Assembly: GCA_011056825.1 (NCBI GenBank)
Contig: DSBH01000070.1
Location: 1 to 12,515, forward strand
DNA length: 12,515 nucleotides
Direction of reading: 5' to 3'
DNA from: Deltaproteobacteria bacterium
GTDB lineage: Bacteria > Desulfobacterota > Syntrophia > Syntrophales > UBA2210
Numbering within the stretch: position 1 is the first letter of the stretch; each line of letters starts with the position of its first letter. Positions 7,527 to 12,515 of this stretch are shown in pieces. Below the pieces are notes generated by a model. That model did not search any database and was not told where the DNA came from. It worked only from the letters and a program-made list of their open reading frames with translations. Both the position numbers and the translations under genes were made by a program.

Positions 7527-7840
7527 TTCCCGCCCCCTTCTTTGCCTCTCTTGAACATTCCAAGCATGCGGTCGGTAACCAGGTAACCGCCCACCACGTT
7601 AATCGTGGCGAAAATGACCGCCAGGGTCCCCAGGATAATATTCAGGTTGCTCTCCGCCGAACCCGCCACCATAACCGCACCAACGAGCGCTATACCCGAA
7701 ATGGCATTGCTGCCCGACATAAGCGGCGTATGCAGACGCGCCGGTACTTTCGATATGATCTCGAACCCGAGAAATATAGCGAGTACGAGCACCATGCTCA
7801 TGCAGATCAGGCAGGAACTTCGACACACTGCGATATCCAT
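7523..7840 (-). CDS. pntA2: NAD(P) transhydrogenase subunit alpha part 2 (membrane segment)
   Basis: This 105-residue protein has three membrane helices (about 12-31, 44-62 and 66-88) and corresponds to the C-terminal membrane part of E. coli PntA, split off as in Rhodospirillum rubrum. The family signature FEIISKVPARLHTPLMSGSNAISGI (26-50) is clear. The first dozen residues are unusually cysteine-rich (CRSSCLIC). AGGAGGAG lies upstream of the ATG, and the site overlaps the end of pntA1, whose stop is 17 bases before this start. It forms part of the proton channel with PntB. Confidence 0.93.
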   Translation of the reverse strand: MDIAVCRSSCLICMSMVLVLAIFLGFEIISKVPARLHTPLMSGSNAISGIALVGAVMVAGSAESNLNIILGTLAVIFATINVVGGYLVTDRMLGMFKRGKEGGGK

Positions 7841-7857
7841 TATGATCGCTCCTCCTT

Positions 7858-8988
7858 TTACACAACCTTTTTCAAGGGTTCACTGAAAATCTCGTTTCCG
7901 TGAGAAACAAGGCTTCCCCGTATGATCTCGTCATCAAGACGCAGATCAAGAGTTTTGCTGTCTGTGTTCCAGAACTCGGTTATAAAACTCAGAAGATTTC
8001 CCGAATACATCTGGCTCGCGTGAACCGCCGCGTAACCGGCCGCGTTCTCGAGTCCGATTACGGTCACCCCGTTTATTACTGTTTCCTTCCCGCCTATCGT
8101 GCCTTCCACGTTCCCCCCGCTTTCGGCGGCGAGATCAACGATGACGGCCCCACTTTTCATTTCCGCAACCATCTCCCTGGTAACGATAAGCGGCGCCTTC
8201 TTTCCGAATACCTGGGCGGTGGTTATCACGACATCGGAACCGGCGCATTGTTTCGCCATCGCAGAACGCTGTTTGGCGATCTGCTCTTCGGAAAGGGCCT
8301 TGGCATATCCGTCTTTTGTCTGGCCGGTTCCGCCCAGATCGATAGTGAGAAACTTCGCTCCGAGTGAACGGACCTGCTCTTCCACGACGGGTCTCGTGTC
8401 GAACGCATGCACTCTCGCTCCAAGGCGTTTGGCTGTTGCAATCGCCTGGAGACCGGCCACGCCGGCGCCGATAATAAAGACCCGGGCGGGAGTGATCGTC
8501 CCGGCGGGCGTCATCATCATCGGGAAAATCTTGTTAAGCCGATTCGCGGCCGTGATGACCGCAATGTACCCCGCCAGTCCGGCCTGAGAACTCAAGGCAT
8601 CCATTTTCTGGGCCCTCGTTATCCTCGGAATCATCTCCATGCTGACGGCGTTAATCCCTCGAGATACAAATTCCTCAAGGAGTTCCCGCTCATTGAACGG
8701 ATTAAAGAAACTGACGTGAACACTCCCTTTTTTCATGAGCCGTATTTCCGCAACAGATGGCGCTCGCAATCGAAGCACCAGGTCAGCGGTGGACAGAAGA
8801 GAATCGCGGTCCTGTTCAACCGTTGCTCCTGCCGATATGTATTCATCATCGGAATACCCGCAGGCTTCCCCCATGCCTGTCTCGATTGCAACTTCGCCGC
8901 CCATCTTCACCAGTTTCTCCGCGTCGGACGGTATCACGGGAACGCGTTTTTCAGACGGTTCATACTCTTTCGGAACGACGATCTTCAT
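7858..8988 (-). CDS. pntA1: NAD(P) transhydrogenase subunit alpha part 1 (NAD(H)-binding domain)
   Basis: This 376-residue soluble domain I of a three-subunit transhydrogenase is related to alanine dehydrogenase. It begins MKIVVPKEYEPSEKRV. It carries RITRAQKMDALSSQAG (122-137), the NAD-binding Rossmann turn VFIIGAGVAGLQAIAT (about 170-185), FDTRPVVEEQV, and VIVDLAAESGGN (282-293). It binds NADH and passes hydride to NADP+ on PntB domain III. A longer frame reaches to 9165, but its extra 59 residues are basic, unlike the family, and overlap the thioredoxin gene. The ATG at 8988 has GGGAGG six bases upstream and gives the family N-terminus, so it is the true start. The gap from the thioredoxin-fusion stop is 31 bases, indicating an operon. 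Confidence 0.95.
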   Translation of the reverse strand: MKIVVPKEYEPSEKRVPVIPSDAEKLVKMGGEVAIETGMGEACGYSDDEYISAGATVEQDRDSLLSTADLVLRLRAPSVAEIRLMKKGSVHVSFFNPFNERELLEEFVSRGINAVSMEMIPRITRAQKMDALSSQAGLAGYIAVITAANRLNKIFPMMMTPAGTITPARVFIIGAGVAGLQAIATAKRLGARVHAFDTRPVVEEQVRSLGAKFLTIDLGGTGQTKDGYAKALSEEQIAKQRSAMAKQCAGSDVVITTAQVFGKKAPLIVTREMVAEMKSGAVIVDLAAESGGNVEGTIGGKETVINGVTVIGLENAAGYAAVHASQMYSGNLLSFITEFWNTDSKTLDLRLDDEIIRGSLVSHGNEIFSEPLKKVV

Positions 8989-8994
8989 TATCAG

Positions 8995-9000
8995 CCTCCC
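8995..9000 (-). promoter_or_regulatory. Ribosome binding site fixing the pntA1 start
   Basis: GGGAGG on the minus strand lies six bases before the ATG at 8988. It rules out the 59-codon longer open frame that begins inside the thioredoxin-fusion gene. Confidence 0.75.
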
Positions 9001-9019
9001 TCTATAACGTGCGAATTCA

Positions 9020-10069
9020 TCAACGGTATGCCTCGATCTTCTTGAGCAACATTTCTTCAGGCATGGCGCCGACGATATCACCCGCTTTTTCACCGTTTCT
9101 GAACACGAGAAGATTCGGAATGGATCTGATGTTGAACCTGGAAGCGGTGGAAGGATTGCTGTCAACGTCCAGTTTTCCGAACACTATATCGCCCCGGCGG
9201 GCTGACGCCAGCTTCTCGATAACCGGTCCTATCATTTTGCAGGGACCACACCACTCGGCCCAACAATCGATGACCAGGAAGGGATATTTTCCGATTGCTT
9301 CGTCCATGTTGCCGTCGGTGATTATAACCGGGCTATCTGGGTTATCGTGTAAAACTTCCTTCTTCCTTCGTTCCTCTTCCTCTGCCGCCAGTATTTCCTT
9401 CGCACGGGCGGACCCATATTCCAGCACCTGATTGACGAATGTCCGTTCCTGCTGAACGCCGACCGTGACGGAACCCCGGTCTTCATTGATCACCTGCTGC
9501 GGAACAGACGACACGTTAAAAAGTCTTGCCCGTTCCAACATTTCTTCGGCTTCAATGCACCGTGACACTATCGTGCCACGGGACTCAATGGCGATCTGAT
9601 TGGACAGGACGACCGCTCTCGGACAATGCGGGCATGCCGGGGTTACGTAAGTTTCAATAAGCAGGTCTTTATCGATGTGCCTCAATTTTTCTCTGGATGA
9701 CTGTTCCAGGGCACTGTCAGACCTGGAAATCATGGAAACAGCTTCAATGAAAGAACCCGCCTCGTATCCTGCCGGCGCACCGAAATACTGAACCGGATAA
9801 CTGCCGCTCCCGTTACCGATCAGCACCGACGGAGATACTGAGATACCCAGTTTTTTTGCTTCCTCGTCATAGATATTCTCAAAATCTACATGAATCCTTT
9901 CATCCAGGTCCGACAGCTCCTTTAGAAAATCCTTTGTGAATTCAGTATATTCCTGCGGACCGTTTCCCGTAACCAGGTTGCTGGAGAACACCCTGATATG
10001 AACGTCGTTTTTCAGCTCCATCGCGAATTTCTCTTTAATTCGCTGCCGCGTTTTCTCATCAAATACCAT
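9020..10069 (-). CDS. Triple thioredoxin-fold protein: glutaredoxin-like disulfide oxidoreductase (Pdo-type) fused to thioredoxin
   Basis: This 349-residue cytosolic protein has three thioredoxin folds in a row and no signal peptide. Fold 1 (about 20-118) keeps the beta strand IRVF and the cis-Pro site VSPSV (Pro80) but has no CxxC; the expected site reads SSNLVTGN. Fold 2 (about 135-225) has CPHC (146-149) and cis-Pro SVPQQ (Pro190). Folds 1 and 2 together resemble archaeal/bacterial protein disulfide oxidoreductase (Pdo). A charged Glu/Arg-rich linker (225-240) follows. Fold 3 (about 245-349) is a classical thioredoxin with WCGPC (273-277), KLDVDSNP and cis-Pro SIPNL (Pro318). The start is an ATG nine bases after AGGAG. 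It lies immediately before pntA1 in the same operon, so NADPH made by the transhydrogenase could feed its reduction, though no thioredoxin reductase is adjacent. A likely role is disulfide or persulfide reduction in the cytoplasm (inference). Confidence 0.88.
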   Translation of the reverse strand: MVFDEKTRQRIKEKFAMELKNDVHIRVFSSNLVTGNGPQEYTEFTKDFLKELSDLDERIHVDFENIYDEEAKKLGISVSPSVLIGNGSGSYPVQYFGAPAGYEAGSFIEAVSMISRSDSALEQSSREKLRHIDKDLLIETYVTPACPHCPRAVVLSNQIAIESRGTIVSRCIEAEEMLERARLFNVSSVPQQVINEDRGSVTVGVQQERTFVNQVLEYGSARAKEILAAEEEERRKKEVLHDNPDSPVIITDGNMDEAIGKYPFLVIDCWAEWCGPCKMIGPVIEKLASARRGDIVFGKLDVDSNPSTASRFNIRSIPNLLVFRNGEKAGDIVGAMPEEMLLKKIEAYR

Positions 10070-10280
10070 CGGTTCCTGCTCCTTTTTCCATTTTTTTAGT
10101 TTGTCATAATGTCGTCATGTTTTTTCACAACGCCTTGTCACACCACGAACGGCGCGTTTCTGCAGCACCAATTCTGCTCTCTTGTTCCAGAGACTGTCTG
10201 GTAGAATATGTCAGCCGGCACTGTTTACGGAAGATGTTCCGTTCCGGGTAACCGGCGTTTCGCGGACTTTTTCTCGGTCC
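10070..10280 (-). other. Intergenic region between arsR and the thioredoxin-pnt operon
   Basis: No ORF with a ribosome site and no terminator hairpin with a U-run were found. Only short, weak stems are present (for example GGAC...GTCC just after the arsR stop). Without a terminator, arsR read-through into the thioredoxin gene is possible, and a weak promoter-like pair near 10103-10130 would be an alternative start. Confidence 0.3.
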
Positions 10281-10559
10281 TTATTCTTTCTTTCCGAGCA
10301 GCCACAGTACGTTTTTTACCACTTCGGGCTGCCTGAGAAAGTAACACCGCATGTTTCCGTCCCTTCGACAGTCAACAACTCCGTATTTTTTCAATACCGC
10401 CAGGTGCTGTGAAATATTTGCCTGTCTCGTTCCGATAATATTTTCAACGTCACTGACGCACTTATCGTTTTTGGCCAGTTCGGCCACTATTTTTAATCGA
10501 GTAATATTACCCAGGGCCTTGAAAAATCCTGTTATCTCTTCAGCATTCGATATTTGCAT
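10281..10559 (-). CDS. ArsR/SmtB-family winged-helix transcriptional regulator
   Basis: This 92-residue protein has the compact ArsR fold: FFKALGNITRLKIVAEL (dimer and first helices), then the helix-turn-helix around VSDVENIIGTRQANISQHLAVLKKYGVV (about 35-62), then the wing DCRRDGNMRCYFL. These repressors leave DNA on binding metal, arsenite or on thiol oxidation. Only the first Cys of the ArsR CVC motif is kept (KCVSD, Cys34). Cys64 and Cys72 lie around the wing, so a BigR/SqrR-like thiol switch is possible as well as metal sensing (inference). Neither the ATG at 10559 nor the GTG at 10565 has a clear ribosome site; ATG is used here. It sits 211 bases upstream of the thioredoxin-pnt operon on the same strand and is a candidate regulator of it. 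Confidence 0.88.
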   Translation of the reverse strand: MQISNAEEITGFFKALGNITRLKIVAELAKNDKCVSDVENIIGTRQANISQHLAVLKKYGVVDCRRDGNMRCYFLRQPEVVKNVLWLLGKKE

Positions 10560-10601
10560 GTTCACATTTGATATTAACGTTTCAGTATATTCTTATTATC
10601 T

Positions 10602-10629
10602 AATATATGCAGCATATCACGCTTGTCAA
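10602..10629 (-). promoter_or_regulatory. Sigma70-type promoter of the arsR gene with embedded palindrome
   Basis: The minus strand shows a perfect TTGACA (-35, 10629-10624), a 16-bp spacer and TATATT (-10, 10607-10602). It is followed by an AT-rich stretch and the arsR start 40-45 bases downstream. The spacer and the edge of the -10 box contain the inverted repeat ATATGC-A-GCATAT (10605-10617). This would place a bound ArsR dimer directly over the RNA polymerase site, as expected for autorepression. Confidence 0.6.
10605..10617. repeat. Candidate ArsR operator palindrome
   Basis: A perfect 6-bp inverted repeat with a single central base (ATATGC A GCATAT) overlaps the arsR -10 region. Imperfect AT-rich, ArsR-like half-sites are typical of this family. 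The assignment as an operator is inferred from position and symmetry. Confidence 0.45.
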
Positions 10630-10747
10630 GGATGCTTTTTCCTCCGACGGGATTTTACCTCAGGAAGATCTCATAGAAAGGGATACCGGGCCGGAAATTC
10701 CGCGCAAAGAAAGAAATCCGCACGACCCGGAACATAAGAAACAGTAA
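10607..10747 (+). CDS. Possible 46-residue small ORF divergent from arsR
   Basis: A plus-strand ATG-to-TAA frame of 46 codons encodes a highly charged, hydrophilic peptide ending GPEIPRKERNPHDPEHKKQ. There is no Shine-Dalgarno, and an in-frame TAA lies two codons upstream. The start codon falls inside the arsR promoter palindrome. I recognise no family. It may be chance. Confidence 0.18.
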   Translation: MQHITLVKDAFSSDGILPQEDLIERDTGPEIPRKERNPHDPEHKKQ

Positions 10748-10788
10748 AAACACAACGATCGATTAATGCCCCGGTACAAGGCGGCCGA

Positions 10789-10810
10789 GGCGTCACCTTC
10801 CCGTGACGCC
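10789..10810. repeat. Inverted repeat 3' of the disulfide reductase gene
   Basis: GGCGTCAC (10789-10796) and GTGACGCC (10803-10810) form a perfect 8-bp stem with a 6-nt loop, 50 bases beyond the stop of the minus-strand reductase. No T-run follows on either strand, so it is a weak candidate for a terminator; an mRNA-end stabilising structure or a factor-dependent end is equally possible. The remainder of the 10630-10860 gap holds nothing else clear. Confidence 0.35.
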
Positions 10811-10860
10811 GTCAGCAGCCGTACCTGTGGGAATCAAAACAATTGCGTGCCGTTTGCGGC

Positions 10861-12210
10861 TTATTCACACCCCTTGAGCGGCAGAACCGCTTTACAGGCT
10901 GCGTTTACGATGGGATACATGATCGGCGATGATGTCAAGGCGGGGTGTGTCCCCATCTGGAATTTGACGATATCATCAGCTGTCATTTTGTGCATGATGC
11001 AGGCACTTACCACGTTAATCATTTCGCCGACTGGTTTGCCTCCGCATATGGAACCTCCCAGTATCACGCCGGTATCCTTGGAAAAAATAAGTTTTACCTT
11101 CGTGTTACAGGAGTTCGGCATACCGCCCGGGTGCGTGTCGGGGGCTTCCGCCGTGGTAATAATAATCTTGGCGCCGACCTGTTCCGAGCACCGTTCTGTA
11201 AGTCCGGCGACACCAAACGCCATCCCGTTGATTACCGTGGAAAAAACACTGATGACTCCGGAATTGTGGTGAGTTGGGGAAAACAGGTTGGCGCCGGCTA
11301 TCCGTGCTTCCGATGTTGCTATTGATGCCAGCATAACACCACTGGGTTTCCCGTCAAAGAAGGACTCTTTTTCAGCACAGTCGCCGCAGGCGAATACATT
11401 CGGGTCCGTGTAGGAACGCATGTACCGGTCAACTCGAATCGTGTTTCTGAACCCGAGTTCCAAGCCGGCACGCTTCGCGAGTTCGGTATTGGGAACCGCG
11501 CCTGTCCCGAGAATGACCATGTCCGCCTTGATTTCATTACCGTTCGCCAGCTTGACGCCGGTGACCTCGCCGTCGCCCAGAATGGATTCAACCGTTTCAT
11601 TGACCAGAATATTGACTCCCGCTTCCTGGAGTTTTTCCTGGGCCAACTCGCAGAATTCATCATCCATGGCCGCCTGCAGGCAATGGGGCATCGCCTCGAC
11701 GACGGTAACATTGACGTCCCGACCCTTTCTACATTCATCGGCGAATTCCATGCCGATGAATCCGCCGCCTATGATTACCAGGTCTTTGACGTCTTGCATC
11801 GCGCGGTATACATCTGACAAATAATCAAATTCTTTTTTTACCGCGTACACATTTTTTTTGTCCACTCCCGGAATGGGGGGAACCAGCGGGACCGATCCCG
11901 TCGCGAAGACAAGTTTATCGTATTCGATCATATCGCCGTTTTTCATGGCAATGGTTTTCTTCTCGCGATCAACGTCGACGGCTTCTCCCCGAACCAGTTC
12001 TATTCCCAGGGTTTCCAGAAGACCGTCCGGAATAACGTTGTTCTCCGGACCGCCGACGGTTCCGTAAATGTACGGTATGCCGCACGGGATGAGAACTGTC
12101 CCCTCTTTTCGAACAAGAATAACTTTTTTATCCGGATAATGCCTCTTGCAGCTCATTCCCGCGGAAATGCCCGACAAGCCGCCCAAAATAACTACATCCG
12201 CTTTCTTCAT
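10861..12210 (-). CDS. Class III FAD-dependent pyridine nucleotide-disulfide oxidoreductase (CoA-disulfide reductase / NADH oxidase-like)
   Basis: This 449-residue flavoprotein belongs to the family of CoA-disulfide reductase, NADH oxidase/peroxidase and NAD(P)H:sulfur reductase. A single redox cysteine, Cys43 (VLIPCGIPYIYG), replaces the CxxxxC pair of glutathione reductase. The FAD Rossmann turn VVILGGLSG (6-14) is one residue shorter than usual. The NAD(P) turn is VIIGGGFIGMEFA (145-157), the second FAD contact ACGDCAE (274-280), and the C-terminal third is the dimer domain. Near the end, GTHPALTSSPIMYPIVNAA (420-438) replaces the Tyr-containing segment of S. aureus CoADR; His422-Pro423 recalls the His-Pro of lipoamide dehydrogenase. 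There is no rhodanese domain. The start is an ATG seven bases after GGAGG. The substrate could be CoA disulfide or persulfide, O2, or polysulfide; the sequence does not decide. Confidence 0.88.
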   Translation of the reverse strand: MKKADVVILGGLSGISAGMSCKRHYPDKKVILVRKEGTVLIPCGIPYIYGTVGGPENNVIPDGLLETLGIELVRGEAVDVDREKKTIAMKNGDMIEYDKLVFATGSVPLVPPIPGVDKKNVYAVKKEFDYLSDVYRAMQDVKDLVIIGGGFIGMEFADECRKGRDVNVTVVEAMPHCLQAAMDDEFCELAQEKLQEAGVNILVNETVESILGDGEVTGVKLANGNEIKADMVILGTGAVPNTELAKRAGLELGFRNTIRVDRYMRSYTDPNVFACGDCAEKESFFDGKPSGVMLASIATSEARIAGANLFSPTHHNSGVISVFSTVINGMAFGVAGLTERCSEQVGAKIIITTAEAPDTHPGGMPNSCNTKVKLIFSKDTGVILGGSICGGKPVGEMINVVSACIMHKMTADDIVKFQMGTHPALTSSPIMYPIVNAACKAVLPLKGCE

Positions 12211-12428
12211 AGAACTCCCTCCGATATTGATTTATGCGGGCGCGTGGACAAATGAACATTGCCCGCCCGGTACCCGTCGTAATGAAGGCCATCCTCCTGG
12301 AATAACAAAGGTATCTGTGACATTGAAAAGCGCCGTACACCTCGCGGTGCGGCATTTCTTGACCGGTCCAGGAAACAGCGACACTCAAAAAAGTAATCTA
12401 GATGGTTTGTTCCCCCAAAAGCGTCTCC
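12211..12428 (-). other. Long structured 5' leader of the disulfide reductase gene
   Basis: Between the predicted promoter and the reductase start lie about 210 bases without a convincing gene. A minus-strand frame of 98 codons runs through it but lacks a ribosome site and a protein-like composition. Two stems are visible. At 12332-12353, GCCGCACC-GCGA-GGTG-TA-CGGC forms an 8-bp stem with a GNRA tetraloop and a 2-nt bulge. At 12236-12266, GCGGGC pairs with GCCCGC, and the stem ends about 12 bases upstream of the GGAGGG ribosome site. I do not recognise a known riboswitch. Confidence 0.35.
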
Positions 12429-12457
12429 CTTATAAACAAATCGGGCATTTCTTTCAA
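12429..12457 (-). promoter_or_regulatory. Sigma70-type promoter upstream of the disulfide reductase
   Basis: The minus strand reads TTGAAA (12457-12452), exactly 17 bases, then TATAAG (12434-12429). This is a good match to the sigma70 consensus with ideal spacing. It predicts a transcript starting near 12421 and reading through the leader into the reductase gene. Confidence 0.5.
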
Positions 12458-12515
12458 TAAAAAACTGGTCCTCGAAGAATAATAACCGGGCATATTCTTT
12501 CATCTTGTAAACTGA

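Noticed and set aside
8989..9165. Longer N-terminus for pntA1
   Set aside because: The extra 59 residues are basic and unlike the family, and overlap the thioredoxin gene. A good ribosome site precedes the inner ATG at 8988.
10103..10130. Possible promoter TTGTGA-16-TATGAC before the thioredoxin fusion
   Set aside because: Both boxes match weakly and the spacer is short; not enough to list as a promoter, though read-through from arsR would otherwise be needed.
12207..12503. 98-codon minus-strand frame overlapping the disulfide reductase start by 4 nt
   Set aside because: No Shine-Dalgarno at its ATG, F/R-rich non-protein-like composition, and the predicted promoter -35/-10 lies within its first codons; better read as leader.
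1..12515. Mobile elements, CRISPR arrays, tRNA/rRNA genes
   Set aside because: No transposase or integrase signatures, no regularly spaced direct repeats, and no tRNA or rRNA-like sequence were seen on either strand.

Overview
The window looks like a piece of chromosome from an anaerobic bacterium, probably Desulfobacterota (deltaproteobacteria) or a similar strict anaerobe. This is inferred from gene content: an oxygen-labile [4Fe-4S]/flavin dehydratase-family enzyme, an Fe-S old-yellow-enzyme reductase, a NifX/NifB-type small protein beside a Gly/Arg-rich zinc-ribbon protein, a three-subunit transhydrogenase and a class III flavin-disulfide reductase. No phage, IS, integrase, CRISPR, tRNA or rRNA is visible.

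Layout. One gene is on the plus strand: an AbfD-like (4-hydroxybutyryl-CoA dehydratase superfamily) enzyme at 230-1762. A strong bidirectional terminator hairpin (1817-1863) follows. All other clear genes are on the minus strand. From right to left they are: a CoA-disulfide-reductase/NADH-oxidase-like flavoprotein (10861-12210) with a good sigma70-type promoter and a roughly 210-nt leader; an ArsR-family regulator (10281-10559) with its own promoter and a palindrome inside it; a fused triple thioredoxin-fold protein (9020-10069); pntA1-pntA2-pntB (8988-6150); a NifX-like protein (5609-6010); a Gly/Arg-rich zinc-ribbon protein (5259-5516); a 10-TM ArsP_2-type putative metal exporter (3952-4977); and a 2,4-dienoyl-CoA reductase/NADH:flavin oxidoreductase homologue (1935-3824).

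How the parts may work together. The thioredoxin fusion and the pnt genes are packed with gaps of 31 and 17 nt and a 4-nt overlap, so they almost certainly form one operon that links the proton gradient and NADPH supply to thiol redox chemistry. An ArsR-type repressor with three cysteines lies just upstream, with a CoADR-like disulfide reductase beyond it. This suggests a thiol/persulfide or metal-stress redox island (inference). The NifX-like/zinc-ribbon pair and the putative metal exporter fit a metal or cofactor handling theme. The AbfD-like and dienoyl-CoA-reductase-like genes point to acyl-CoA metabolism, but both appear to lack residues characteristic of the textbook enzymes, so their substrates are open.

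Several starts were moved inward from the longest open frame on ribosome-site and family evidence (pntA1, the NifX-like gene, the zinc-ribbon gene, arsR). The most interesting items are the AbfD paralogue that appears to lack the catalytic Glu455 equivalent, the triple thioredoxin-fold/transhydrogenase operon under a nearby ArsR regulator, the in-frame open stretch after the zinc-ribbon stop codon, and the structured leader of the disulfide reductase.
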